From Nitzschia sp. pyKryTriq1 (lineage: Eukaryota > Bacillariophyta > Bacillariophyceae > Bacillariales > Bacillariaceae): a DNA stretch of 64,000 nt. The stretch spans positions 197,001 through 261,000 of the forward strand of contig OY101122.1 in NCBI GenBank assembly GCA_956465555.1. Direction: 5' to 3'. How positions within the stretch are numbered: position 1 is the stretch's first letter; every line of letters starts with the position of its first letter. Position numbers and translations under genes: made by a program. Positions 21,735 to 33,900 of the stretch are shown piece after piece. The notes below the pieces were generated by a model. The model saw only the letters and a list, made by a program, of their open reading frames with translations. It searched no databases and was not told the origin of the DNA.

Positions 21735-22271
21735 GAAGTTCGAGTCGTCGTCAGTCGTACGAATCATCATGCACGGACGCACGCACGGACGGACGGATGA
21801 TTCGTCGATAATGACGTGTGCTGATGACGTAGTAGGTAGAATACGTTTTAAGTAAAAGAATTAGAGGTTGGATGACCCGCCCTTTCTAACGAGTACAGTA
21901 CATACGGTACTAACTGTACATACTTGTACAGTACCGGTACTGTACCGACCGCAGATGGCGGAAAATGCGTGTACCGGTAGAAATCCTATCCGCTAATTTG
22001 CGCGCAACTTTTAATTTAAAAACAACAAGAACAATGATGATGATGCGTAAGAAAAAAATGGACAAACTTTCCCACAACTGCGCTGACTGTATGTATTAGG
22101 TGAGCGAGCTACAGGTAGTACATACTGTAGTATTTACTAGCGAGGAAACAATAGCAAAAGCAAGCAAGCAAGGAAAAATATAATATCGTCATTATTGCAC
22201 CATCATCACCGAAAGCCAGCAGCGTCGTCATCATCAGCATCAGCATCAGCATATCATCGCCATAGTCATTC
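21735..22271. other. Intergenic, upstream of the CRAL-TRIO-like gene
   Basis: Contains a 20-bp perfect palindrome built of GTAC and CCGG at 21926-21945, and repeated (CATCAG)n just before the start codon. No gene. Confidence 0.5.
21926..21945. repeat. 20-bp GTAC/ACCGGT palindrome
   Basis: GTACAGTACCGGTACTGTAC is self-complementary over its full length. It is one of many such motifs in the spacers of this window. Confidence 0.85.
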
Positions 22272-23601
22272 ATGACCTCTGCCTTTATCGGCGGCGGCGG
22301 TGGCGATCATGGTCATGGTCATGATCATCATCATCATCACGAGAATCAAACAAGACTTGGTATGGTATTGCAACGCATCTTGTTTTGTCCGGCAGAAGAA
22401 CGAACGGCACGGGAATTGCATTCCATGGACAAAGATCAACGGCAACAAGTTTGGGCAGATATGACGGGTCACGCGGCCGCGATTGACTATCGGATGCATG
22501 CCGAATCGCCCGAACTGATTCAAGAGCGACTGCATTTGATGGAAGAAGAACTGAGGAGGGTCCAACATCAGCGGAATCATCATCATCATCATGATGCGGC
22601 AAGTAGTACTTCTACTAGTAGTACTACTACTACTAGTGAGACGAGTAATAGTATTGATGGACGAGAGGCCTATCATCGGGCGGTGCAACAAGATGCAGCG
22701 TGGGTACAAGAACAAAAGATTAAATTCTTGCGTGCCGAAGATTTTGATCCGGCCGGTGCCGCGGCACGGATGATTCGATTTTTCGCCTGGAAGGAACACT
22801 TGTTTGGACCGCAGGCGCTCGGAAGAGATTTGACGTTGGTGGACGATATTATGGTGAACGCGGATGATATCGAGTCGCTCCGAGCGGGAGGTGTTCAATT
22901 TTTGTCGCAACGAGATCATGCGGGGCGGGGAATCATTTTTACTCGGACCATGAATTACAAATACAAAGTGCGAGAAAATCAGGTATGTACTACTACTAGC
23001 TGCTAGCTGCTACTACTGGTCCAGAATGGGTATACAATAGAGTTCATTCTCTTTCCTTTCGGTGACACTTTCTGACATGGATATTATACCATTCCCCTTT
23101 CTTTTCTTCTTTTCCTTCTTCTTCTCCTTCTTCTTCTTCTAGCTGCGTGCTATTTTCTACATGTCCCAAGCTGCCACACAGGATGAACGATCCCAAAAGG
23201 TGGGATATTTGAGTGTTTCGTACAATGTGGGCGGGTATCCTCCGGGTGGGTATGATTTTGAATTGACACGACAGGTCAATCAACTCGTAAAGGCCTTGCC
23301 GATTCGATTTTGTGGTATCTATCTGTGCTTTAGTACGAGCGCCTGGAAACCCGTGGCCGACTTGATCAGTCATATACTATCGCCCTTGTTGCGAGTACGA
23401 CTTCGGAGTATTCAAGGATCGCATCAAGAATGTTTGTATCAACTCTATGCTCTGGGAATTCCTATTGATACGATTCCATTAAACAATCAAGGTGAAAATC
23501 GATTGGAACATCATCTAGCATTTTTGGAACGACAAAAACAACGGGAACAACAACAACAAAAGCAGCAACAACGAAAGCAACAACAGCTGCAGCTGCACTA
23601 G
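22272..23601 (+). CDS. CRAL-TRIO/SEC14-like protein, two exons
   Basis: Exon 1 is 22272-22982. A 160-bp GT-AG intron (22983-23142, donor GTATGT, long pyrimidine tract before TAG) splits it from exon 2 at 23143-23601, in phase 0. The product is 389 residues. The N-terminus has a Gly run and a His/Asp run. The block 'KFLRAEDFDPAGAAARMIRF' followed by 'WKEHLFG' resembles the CRAL-TRIO N-terminal helices. 'GGVQFLSQRDHAGRGIIF' and, after the splice, 'FYMSQAATQDERSQKVGYLS' fit the lipid-binding core as it looks in diatom members. The C-terminus is Gln-rich. A phosphoinositide or other lipid transfer role is inferred from the fold; the ligand is unknown. Without splicing, the frame would stop soon after the donor. 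Confidence 0.8.
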
Positions 23602-24006
23602 CAGCAACAGTCGCAGCACTAGCTCTAGGAGATGAAAAGCAGGAGCTTGACTAATAGTAGACTCACTGCCACCCGTAATGACTAGTAGTTGAAGGACCGC
23701 CTCTCTTGCTCTGGACTAGAGTAGTAGTAGCCAGACACGATCCTTTCTCTCGTAACATGCACTTGCTGCTGCTCCCAGTACAGTAAAGTACAGTACAGTA
23801 CAGTACAGTACCCGGTACAGTACAGTACAGTACGATAGACTGGACGCTGTTACTAATATTATATGAAGTAAATATGTACTAGTTGATTTACTGTTCCTGT
23901 TGCTCTTGCTATAGAATACAACTTGCATTCCATAATCGCATGAATGCCATACTACCTCGATCATATCATATCATATCATCTCGTGGTTTTCTTCTTTTCT
24001 TTTTGT
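23602..24006. other. Intergenic between convergent genes, GTAC array
   Basis: Contains the CAGTA/GTACTG inverted array at 23776-23833. No gene. Confidence 0.5.
23776..23833. repeat. CAGTA tandem array, partly self-complementary
   Basis: About ten copies of the pentamer CAGTA (one altered to AAGTA), interrupted by CCCGGTA. Because GTACTGTAC reads as its own complement, the array can fold on itself. Confidence 0.85.
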
Positions 24007-25566
24007 TTAAGTTCTCCACTCATCACTGGACTCTTCTCGTTCTTCTTCCCACCACGTGGTAGTCTTGTATCCCGTCCTCAAAAAGTCAAAGGCCGATCCT
24101 TCCGATTGTGGCAAGACACCTTCATCTCTTAAAGCCTGCGTCAATTGTTCCTTGAATTCTCCCAACGCCGGTCGAATATCTTGACCGACCAATCGTCGAT
24201 ACGATCCCGTACCGGTATCCAACAAGGTTTGATATTGTCCTGGATACGCTCGAAACAAGCATCCTTGATAATTGACCAAAAAGGGTGGACGAGACGTCGA
24301 ACGGGAATATTGACGCGTCCTCAAGTAATAGACCGGTTTGACCTTGCTCAAGAATCGATCTTGAAAGGCCTTGGGAGGAAAGGCGGGAGCACCCAAATCA
24401 CCGCGCAAAATATCCAATTTCAAATTGTAAAAGACGATGGGAATGCCCGGTTGGAGTTTGTGCAATTGCTCAATATCGGGAAGTTCTTGAGCACTGGCCA
24501 CAAGAATCAAATATAGATCGGTCCCATTGAGAGGTTTGACACCACCACTACCACCAGCCTTGTCGTTTCCACCTCCAAACAGATTCAAAAAGGTTTGTTC
24601 AGGCTGTGATGATGATATAGTGTTTGTTTTGTTTTGTTTTGTTATGCATGAGGAAAGAAGGAGGAGGGTTGTGAGAAATGAAGGGCGACAAAACTCTCAC
24701 TTTTTTCTTTCCTATACAGTCATTCATTCGTTCATTCATTCCTGCCATGCCATGCCATGCCATGCCATGCCATGTCATGCCACAATCTCATTCCATTTCC
24801 ATTTCCATTTCCATTCTTGTTATATATATATATATATTATAACGATAGATGGTATTATATTAGTACGTACCTTGATCAATCGATCATCCGATTCGTCAGA
24901 TCGTCTCAAACTACTGACCGTAATCCCACGTTCCATTGGTACCGTCGGTGCAATATACTCATCCTTTTTTCCAGTCAATCGTTCAATCGCAATCCTGGCT
25001 TCATCTTCATCCGGCAACATGATTGCCACATTTTGAATCTTGCTGCTGCTGCTGCTGCTGCTGCTGCTGTCCACAACACCACCAATGTCACCATTATCAT
25101 AATTATTATTATTATTGTTGTTTCCAACAGTAAAGCCTTTGGCAAATTCAATGGCAAGATTCAAATTGGCACTGGCGACATCGTAGGCACTGACATCGTC
25201 CAATTCCAACACATTGGCCGGCAAGGGTGGAAATTCGACTTCGAGCAATAACTTTCCATCATCAATGGCAAGTTTGGTACTACGAATACAATCTTGTTGG
25301 AGTTCGAAAAACGATGCCGGTGGCGCTTGCTTGTTGGCATAGGCTTGAAAGGCCTCTTTATCCGTAGTGGAAGGTGGAGGAATATTGAACAATGTTGTTG
25401 TGGTTGTTGTTGTCTTTGCGGTTGTCTTTGTTGTTGTCTTTGTACTACCCGTATTACTTCTTGTACTGCTGATGAGGATCGGAGAGGATACTATCCAAGC
25501 CTGCACATCAACAGCAGTGTCGCTGGAGGCGAGGAGAAGGAGACCGAGAGGATGTAGTAATCTCAT
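24007..25566 (-). CDS. DUF1995 plastid protein (LPA3-like), two exons
   Basis: On the minus strand exon 1 is 25566-24871 (232 codons). The intron is 24870-24604 (267 bp, donor GTACGT, acceptor CACAG), and exon 2 is 24603-24007. The product is 430 residues. A signal peptide ends 'VQA' followed by W24, a diatom plastid-type cleavage site, and then a Ser/Thr/Lys-rich transit-like part. 'AYANKQAPPASFFELQQDCI' and 'DDGKLLLEVEFPPLPANVLE' match the start of DUF1995. Exon 2 has 'PGIPIVFYNLKLDILRGDLG' and 'PVYYLRTRQYSRSTSRPPFL', typical of the family's second half. Plant members such as LPA3 help photosystem II assembly; a similar role here is inferred. Poly-Asn and poly-Ser inserts break the domain near residues 145-175. 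Confidence 0.85.
24744..24781. repeat. CATGC pentamer repeat within an intron
   Basis: Seven near-perfect copies of GCCAT lie inside the DUF1995 intron, followed by TTTCCA repeats and a (TA)n run at about 24821-24837. Confidence 0.85.
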
Positions 25567-26436
25567 GATGATGATGATGATGAAATGATGATGCTGATGC
25601 TGATGAATGACTAGACTACTGGTAGTACCAGGTAGATACTCAATCTGCTAGTCTACTTCAAGAATAATGCCAACAACGACCAAAACCAACTCAACACTCA
25701 GCATGCACTACTTATTTTTCAAGTAGCCGCCGCGACCGACGATATTACTGTATGATGATGACGAAGAATGCGAGGTGTTGTTTTTAGTTTTTTGGTGGAT
25801 GATGATGATGATGCTGATCATGTCGCGGCGGGTCGGTCGTGCTCGCTCGTCGTGCAGTGCGTGCGTATGCGTTGTTTCGTCTCGTTGTTTTGTTCCCGCC
25901 ACCTGGAAGAAAAAGAGACCCGGAAGCTAAGCGCAGTATGCATACGGTGAATACATACGCCAGCGAGCGCACACGTCATCATCATTCCTTCCTTCCTGGC
26001 TGACGATTTGACTTGTTCGACCATAACAAAATTCGCGCCCAGAAAATGGTCCGGTGGCAACTGTAGAAATGTAAAGGAACTCTTCGTATGTAGGATCTGT
26101 ACGAAGAATGACGTAGGATCATCGCACATCGATCCATGTATGATATGCCATGCAGGCAGGCAGGGATCTCTCATCGTCCCTCCCTCTCCGCTCTCCTCTC
26201 CTCTGTCTCGACAATGACAGATGATGATAGCATCAGGTACTGGTACCGGTACGAAAGAGCAATATATTTCGTATTTCCTCCTCTCGCCGCAAGCAACATA
26301 CAACACCACAACACCACACATTGACTGCGTCGTCGTCGTCGTACGAGTATCGACACTACACTTGACTACAGTACACTGCACTGCACGACACTGCACCGCA
26401 CTACGAGCACAGTACAGTACAGTACAATACAGTGCA
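25567..26436. other. Intergenic between divergent DUF1995 and PSF1 genes
   Basis: A shared 870-bp promoter region with ATG/CAT triplet runs near both start codons and CAGTA/CTGCA repeats just before the PSF1 ATG. No gene is supported. Confidence 0.5.
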
Positions 26437-27258
26437 ATGGCATCCACCACCACCTCCACCGCGGGCCGCGATCTGTTGCTCGAACTCAAACGTCATCAAT
26501 CGCAGCAACAGCAACAACGCAGCAGCAGTAGTAGTAGTACGTGTACCCTTCCTCCTCCCTACAATCTCAAACTCGTCCGACAGTGCTTGGAAGATTTGCA
26601 AATGTCCTTTCAACGTTTGAGTGAAGAAGTACAAGCCACGAATGAAAGTGGTAAGACTGGCAATGTTACTGGCAATACTGGCAATGACAACAACAATGAC
26701 GGTAACAACAACGGTAACAACAAGCCCAGCATGGCTTCCCGTCCAAGCATGCTGTGGCATCATGCTTGCATTCAACGTCACAAACGTTGCTTGTTGACCT
26801 ATCACAAACATCGACTGGCCGGTTTGGAACGGGCCGTCCAACAACAACCACCACAAAGTGTTGGTGGTAGTAGTAGTATGTTACTACTGCAACACTTGTC
26901 GACAAATCCTGCCGAATTGGAATTTTGTCGTCACTATCAAGAGTTGCGTCAACAATACGCGGCGGCCGTCTTGCCGGAAAGTATGATGATGAATGCTAGT
27001 AGTACTATGAATGGTGGTGATGATTTGCCACCCCCCGCCTCGTCCATGGCCAATTCGTTGCAGGTACGATGCCTGCAAAGCTTGGGACAGGTCGTATTGG
27101 ACAGTGGACGATCGGTCACATTTACCAAGGGAAGTATCTTGTACCTGCCCCGCTCGGATATTTTGGAATTCTTGCAGCAAGGTGGTGATAATAATGCTAA
27201 TGGAAGTACTACTACTCCTACTCTGCAAGTTTTGGAAGGAGAAGAAGTGGATTTTTAA
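26437..27258 (+). CDS. PSF1: GINS complex subunit Psf1
   Basis: A 273-residue protein from the ATG at 26437. Psf1, with Sld5, Psf2 and Psf3, forms GINS, which joins MCM2-7 and Cdc45 as the replicative helicase in the nucleus. The landmarks are 'LVRQCLEDLQMSFQRL' (first helix), 'HHACIQRHKRCLLTYHKHRL' (the conserved R-N/K-x-R-C helix), 'EFCRHYQELRQQY' (acidic-aromatic helix) and the C-terminal B domain 'QVRCLQSLGQVVLDSGRSVT' with 'ILYLPRSDILEFLQQG'. The protein is longer than the usual ~200 residues because of Asn/Gly and Gln/Ser inserts. There is no intron. A longer in-frame start at 26221 is rejected because the added residues are low-complexity and run through promoter repeats. Confidence 0.92.
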   Translation: MASTTTSTAGRDLLLELKRHQSQQQQQRSSSSSSTCTLPPPYNLKLVRQCLEDLQMSFQRLSEEVQATNESGKTGNVTGNTGNDNNNDGNNNGNNKPSMASRPSMLWHHACIQRHKRCLLTYHKHRLAGLERAVQQQPPQSVGGSSSMLLLQHLSTNPAELEFCRHYQELRQQYAAAVLPESMMMNASSTMNGGDDLPPPASSMANSLQVRCLQSLGQVVLDSGRSVTFTKGSILYLPRSDILEFLQQGGDNNANGSTTTPTLQVLEGEEVDF

Positions 27259-28234
27259 TTAAGAAATATTATACTATAGTAATATATTATATATAACAAT
27301 ACTACCGAGTACTGAATAATCATCATCGCCATCATGCATCATCACAATAAGAATAGACTATCATTGCTCGAGGCTTTCGTACACACACACACTCTCTCTC
27401 TTTCTATACAACACTACTACTAGTAGTACGCACTGTACTCGTACAGTACTCTACTGTAGTACAGACAAGAAGGAAACAGTACTTGTAGTATGTACAAGAG
27501 TTTACTCTTCTTCGTCCTACTCTCTACTCTCTACTAGCTAGTGTGGTAGAGTACAAGTACAGGCAGCAAGAAAGCCAGTCAGCTCCGACATCCTCCTACA
27601 TACATCCTCTCGGCCAGCGCTACCGGTACAGTAGACTACCGTAGTACGATATAGTACTACTGCTAGTACTAGAGTACTATACTATACTCCTGCACCCGTC
27701 GGTGATTATTGTGTACCAGTTGTTTGTAGTTCGTACCGGTAGTAGTACTACCGGTAGTAGTAGCCAACCGGTTGGAATCATGGTGATGACGACCGACTAG
27801 TACTGGAGATGCACTCATATTCTTTGCTAGAGTTAGTAGTATGATCTCAAGAGAGTAGTATAGTAGACGAGGATACTTCTTTGTTCATTCATTCATAGGA
27901 CATGCATATTAGATATGGATGGATAGATAGTATAGATAGATAGTATTCTAATAATAATGATAGTGTACAGAAACAGAAACAGAAACAAGGAGAGGGAAGA
28001 GGAGGATATCGGGCTTGCAGGCTTTGGATTCTCAGTGGTGGTGCTTTGCACGAACGTATATGCTGTATGGTAGTGTGTGTGTGTGTGCGTGTGTGTGTGT
28101 GCGAGGGAATCGATAGATAGATAGATGCAGGAAACTACTGCATTCTTTCTGGTTCTCCCCACCGCCAATACACCACCTCACACCACTATACATACCACTT
28201 GCAGCACATCCATTTGTTTTATTGCTGCTGCTGC
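27259..28234. other. Intergenic, microsatellites and GTAC motifs
   Basis: Between the 3' ends of PSF1 and the five-TM gene. It contains many TAGTAC/ACCGGT motifs (27420-27760), GATA runs and a (GT)n run at 28073-28102. No gene. Confidence 0.5.
28073..28102. repeat. (GT)n microsatellite
   Basis: Fifteen GT or GC dinucleotides, one interruption. Confidence 0.9.
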
Positions 28235-30179
28235 TTATTTTCGTCTCCTCGATGATCTCTTCTTGTTGTCTTCTTGGACGACGACTTCTTCTTCTTCGAA
28301 ATGTTCCGATTCTTCAAACGTAGATCCGTCGTATTCTTCGGCGGCCGACTCTGATGTTGGTGCATCAGCAGCGCTTCCCGTTTCATCCAGGTACAAAATC
28401 GATTGCGAGCCATCCACGTACTCGTCTTCGTCGTCGTGACTATTTCCACTGACAACCTCCTCCAAATCAAGGTCACTATCTTCCGTACTGTAATCGTCCT
28501 TTCCTTCCCAGATAAAGAAGGGGTAGTACGCACCTCGGAAGGTGATGAGAAGCATTCCAAAAAAGCTCATGACGAGAGCACAAGAAAAGATCCATGTCGC
28601 AGCGGTCATGTTGTTTTGACACATGGTGTTGTAGACGGTGCTGGTGTACAAGGGAACGATGGAATCGCAACTCAAGAGTTCGAGACTTCGTTCCGTCGCG
28701 TCGGTGAGAATTGTGGTATGAGTCGCCAATTGGTTGATCAACTGCAAGACGGGACTGTAATCCACACCACACGCTTGGGAGATGGATTCGGGCGAGACTT
28801 GGGTAATGGCCGTAGCAATGGCGGCCAAGGACGTCTTGGCTCGGACCAGATCACCAAAGTAATCTTCCAAGAAACTCCAAGGGCCCTCAATGGTACATTG
28901 GTTGGAGTAGAACTTGATGGCATCATAATACATGTCACCTTGTGTCAAGTTGTATCGACCCATAATGTTGGCAATGGTAGCCTCGGGGGTGTTTTCGGTA
29001 CCTCCATAACAAAAGTCGGCATTGGATTCCGTCGCCAAAATCGTAAAGCCACATGCGACATAGGTGAAGATGACCATGATGATAAAGACTGGCAGGGTGA
29101 ACCAGGTGGTAAAGCAGTAGTATCCTTCAACGTAGGTTTCGGTCCATCCCATGACGAGAGTGACAAGCAACAAGGCGGGGACGATAAAGTAGGGAATCAT
29201 GACACCCACTGCCGCTCCACTGGTAAATTGGACTTGTTCGACAGCCGTATTGACTTCTCGTGTGGCAATAGCAACCTGCTTCAATGCATTGGTGACGCTG
29301 GTTAGCTCGTCCGAAATAAAGTTTGCCAATTGCTCGAGAGCATCCAATGCTTCTTGTGCGAATACACGAATGTCCGCGTTTCCATCCGGAACCAAGGGGC
29401 AGATATCTCCATTCAAAAACTCCACCAACTGGTCTCGAACCGGCGTCGCTTGCCGAGACACGGTCTTGAGACTGGCTGTCACGCTGAGGAACTCGTCATG
29501 GATCTTGATGACATCTTGGTTGGTTAAATCGATAGTATCGGTCGTATCTTCCAGCTTGGTTAATCCTTTGATAACTGCCAGAATACTAAAGATCATCACC
29601 ATGAGCGCCGAAATCAAAAAGATGAAACGGCCCACTCGGGAAGCAATTCCTTCCTTTTGGTACGGATATCCCGATAGGATTCCAAGATTGGCAGGTCCCA
29701 AGCACTTGAATAGTAATAATAAGAGTCCCCAGACGGAAAAGAAACTCATGATCAAACACGCCACAAACAACAGACCGGTCGTGTAGGAAGTCACTTCCTC
29801 TGGTTCGGAAGCGAAGAGTGCCGAGAAATCATCATGATGACTAAATCGAGGCAATGAATGAAAGGTAGCGACCGTATCCGCCTGTAGTAGTATATATAAT
29901 ACCACCAACAAAATGAAGTAAAGAAAAGTAAAGTCAGTAAAAGTCAGTAAAAGCGAGGGGGAGACACAGTAAATTCCATCCAACATTCTTTGCTTGCTTC
30001 TTCTTGGAATATGAATCGAAATAATAACATCCAGGATCCACCGCCGCCAAGAAGATCAAGATCAAGAACAAGAACAAGAACTCGTCGTCCAGCCACCAGC
30101 TACCAGCAGCACGTACAGGTTTAAAAAGACTTCGATAATCTGTTTCACTCCCGACAATGTAGTTCCCAGCTTGTGCCAT
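28235..30179 (-). CDS. Five-TM membrane protein, family copy A
   Basis: On the minus strand exon 1 is 30179-30117 (21 codons, MAQAGNYIVGSETDYRSLFK...). The intron is 30116-29882 (235 bp, donor GTACGT, acceptor CTACAG) and exon 2 is 29881-28235. The product is 569 residues. There are five hydrophobic helices: about residues 55-79, 105-126, 255-275, 285-310 and a last one starting 'ATWIFSCALVMSFFGMLL'. Two long loops follow TM2 and TM4, the second Cys-rich with the motif NADFC-x-GG and N-glycosylation sites. The tail is acidic and ends in basic residues. The topology is that of Tweety/prominin proteins, but sequence kinship to them is not established. Its homolog is transcribed divergently from 30973. 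Copy A is the shorter of the two. Confidence 0.82.
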
Positions 30180-30972
30180 GATGATGATGGTGATGATGAT
30201 GATTGTGTTTTGTTGTACAGTATGAAGTATGCTATTGATACGGCTGTCTTTATCTTTGTGGGGAATCGATCGTCGATCACTAAAGAAGAAGAAGAAGAAG
30301 AAGAAACGAGATTCCTTGTGCTTGTTCTTGTTGCTGATGATGATTCGTCTTCTGCGTCGTCTTTGTCACTACGGACGCTCTTTTTCAACTAAAAGAAAGC
30401 AAACAGCAATGCACTCGCACACTGATGAGGCGATCGCCGATCTTACAACTACTAGCTGTAGTCGACTTTGGATGGATGGACAAGTACAAGAAGTCAGTAC
30501 AGTAGTAAGAACCATAAGTTTTCATTTTCAAGATGGATGTCACTTGGCGAGGAAATTCTGCGTCAATTGGCGAAGCCCGACGGCCTGTCACGTTTTTCCA
30601 TACTTCATATATGAAGATGTACATTGCTGCAGCCACATGGAAAATACTCCTCTCAAATAACGTGTTGAACAATTATACGTTAAAATGGCGTTTCAATTGT
30701 GGCACGATCGCGCCAAAATTATATTCGACTGATTGGACTGCATTTGAGGGAAAGGAAAGCCGTTAGGACGGGCGGGCGCAACGGCAGGACACGCGTGCCA
30801 CTCCTTTTGGCAATTTTGAATTATTCCGAGACCCTCGCGATAGCGCCCGCCGAGACGACGGACAGGAAGGAATGAATGATGTGTGAAGAAAATGTGAAAA
30901 GAGCAAGAGAAAAAATGGATCGTGCATGATGATCGCGATGACAATGATCCTGATCCTGATCATGTGAAGAAG
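30180..30972. other. Shared upstream region of the divergent five-TM pair
   Basis: A 793-bp region between the two start codons. It includes an AGA triplet run at about 30281-30306. No gene is supported. Confidence 0.5.
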
Positions 30973-33900
30973 ATGTCATCGAACAACAACCACAACAACA
31001 AGGACGGCTTTTATGATCCATCATCATTATCGTTGGATGAGTCCATATCAGAAATAGATACCATGATGGAACGAATAGAGACGGCGGACGACGAGCCGCA
31101 AGAACAAAGCCGATCCCTCGTCGTCAGCATCAGCCAGCATCATCTTTTCACGTCCGCTCCACGCATCATCAACGATGCCACTTTGCTCGACGGAGCCAAA
31201 GTACCGGAAAAGACTCCTACCATGCAGGAATATGAACCCGTGAGTGTCGTATCTTTTAGTTGATGTGCAGTACCACTACAAGCAGCGTAGGCATCCACAA
31301 GATCTTCCTTCTTTCTGACAGACCTCTCCTCTCCTTCTTTCGCCTTTTTCGTTCCTTGTCGTTTATCTTCTGCAGGAAAAATACGTCTCGGATATGCACG
31401 ATAGTCCTCGATTTGGCCATACGAATCGAATTGGAAAGCTAGTATCGTCGAATCCAGAGGACGCCACGGACTATGCCAGCGGAGTACGTGCATACTACAG
31501 AGAGTACAAGTACTGTATTCCTAGTTGAGTGTTTTCTTCCCTGTGTATCTCATTCACTGATCTCATGATGACGCCCTCCTTCTTTTCTTTGTTGTATAGC
31601 TCAAGCAGTTTACTCTATTCATCATCGTTCCATTCATTATTTGGGGGATCATTCTGGTACTATTCAAATACATCTATGGGATTGATCGGATCGGTTGTGC
31701 AGCCGGCGGCGAAGCGATTGACATCAAACAACTTTCCAAAGATGGTGTGTCACGGAAGAAACGAAAGAAGCGCATCATTCGTAGTTGGAGACTCCAATCG
31801 GCCTTTGTGATTACTGGGATATTGATTCCGACCATTTCCTTGATTATGATGCAATCGGGATGGAGTAATGTGCAACTTGCCTGGGAAGATGTTCAATCCA
31901 TAGTGGACGATGTCGAAACGTTGGCGTATCGAGGTTGGAATATATTGGAAGGACTACAAAAGTCCAAACAAAAGCTTTTTGCCAATGAGTTGGTACAAGA
32001 TGTGCTGGCGAAAGATCGGGCGGGAGTGGTGCCATTCTTCACCTCGTGGTGTCCGAATGCACAAGGCGACGAACGGCTCGCCTTCCTTCAAGAGGCCATG
32101 ACACTTTTAGAAGACAACACGGAAACATTAGTGTCACTCTTTGACGACTATGTACCCGAGAACGTCGATGGCTTTATTGCCCTTACTCATGCTACGGAAG
32201 CTGTCGATGACTCGATTGAATGGTTCTTCAACCATGATTGGATCTGGAAAATGTATATCATGGCGCTCAACGTCTTGAACGTCTTTTTGCTACTCTGCGT
32301 CTACATTTTCACCAAACACAACCTTATCCATCCCCCGACTCGATTCTACTTGGCCTTTTTTGTGGTTCCCCTCTTTACTATCGCCACGATTCTATTACTG
32401 ATGGTCACGGCGAGCTCCGGTATTGCCACCTTGATGAATGCCGACTTTTGTGCCGGCGGGGAAGGATCGGGATCCCCTCAAGGTACCATCCGAGATGCCA
32501 TCTTTAGTTTTCAACATGGAAGTGTCAATCCGGCTCCCAACCAGAATCTGACTGGCACTCTGGGCCTGGTCTACGAGTCCTTTGACTACTACGCCAATGT
32601 ACGTTCTCTTGAAAAGTAGCAGCATTAACCCATGCTACAGGCGCAGCTCACTCCTCGTCGCTTGTTTCTTTCTTCTTCTTCTCTCTACTAGGGCTGCTTG
32701 ACGGATCCTCCCTTGGCCTTTCTAGATGACTATGCACATCGCGTGGATCAAGCAGCCAACTATCTCGTCGAGCTGACAGATAACTTGCCTGACAGCCCCG
32801 AGACTGTGGCCATGTTGAATTTGGAATGCGGAGGAGATGTTTCCTTTCTACCCAAGACGTTGAAAGCCTTGGAAGTGGAATTGCTATTGGTTCAATCCAA
32901 TGTCCACGCCATGGTGGAAATGGCGAGTTGCTACAATATCAGTCCACTGTTGCGACGTTTGACGCATGGATCCCTCTGCAAAGAGTCGGTACATGGATTG
33001 ACATGGATTTGGGCATGTTCCTTGACGATTTGCATTTGCTGCTTTGTCATGTTGAGTACTCGGGCGGCTCTCTACAATTCCGTCAAGAGACGCAAGCGCC
33101 GTGACAAGAAACCCAAGCGAGTGGTTGAAAAGGAGTTTGAAGAATACAAACAATTCATGGGCGATTACTATGAGGATGCCGCCGAATGGAAACTACACCT
33201 CGAAGAAAAAGCAGAAGATGCCACGACCACAAAGAAGAAGACGAAGAAGAAAAAGACCAAAGCAATGCTGGATATTGACTTTGAGGACGACCCGTCGCGA
33301 ATTCTTCGACCCAATCCTACATTTGAAACCGCCAATACTACCAAACAATCTTCTATGGATGGCGATCATTATGACGATGACGACTTCGATGACGAAGATT
33401 TCAAGAACATTCTTGACATCTCACATGAAGGCGGAATTCTTTCTCTTGCTACTGACATCGACGATGAGAATGACGATCCATCAGCATCTACCAGGGGTAT
33501 TATGGAATGCAAGGAAGCTAACACACTTCTTGTGGCTACAAATGACGATGGTGACGAAAAAACTAATGATGTGGAGTCTGAATATGATTCATCCAATGAC
33601 TCGGACTACGAATCGGATTCCGACGAATCTGAAGAGGGAGGGAGCAGTGATGATGAAAGTGCCCTTCTCTCTTTCTATACCGAGACAAGATCCATTCTTT
33701 CCGAAACCAAGTCGATTCTTTCTGAAACCAAATCTATTGCTGTGTCCGTGGCAAGTCGTACTCTACAGAGAATCCGTACTCTCCGACCTCTTCTCGGAAA
33801 ACCCAAAGACGAGGAGGACGACGACGAGGACAACGATCTTCTCGACACCGGCATCTCATTGGAGGACAATAGTCTCTTCCTAGTACCTTCGCCTCCGGTT

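Noticed and set aside
22272-22400. Metal-binding His/Asp cluster at the start of the CRAL-TRIO-like protein
   Set aside because: The run (HGHGHDHHHHH) is encoded by a CAT/CATCAG-type microsatellite that continues upstream of the start codon. It is more likely repeat expansion than a metal site.
28403-29305. 300-codon open frame opposite the five-TM gene
   Set aside because: It is antisense to a well-supported multi-TM coding exon, and its composition follows from that exon.
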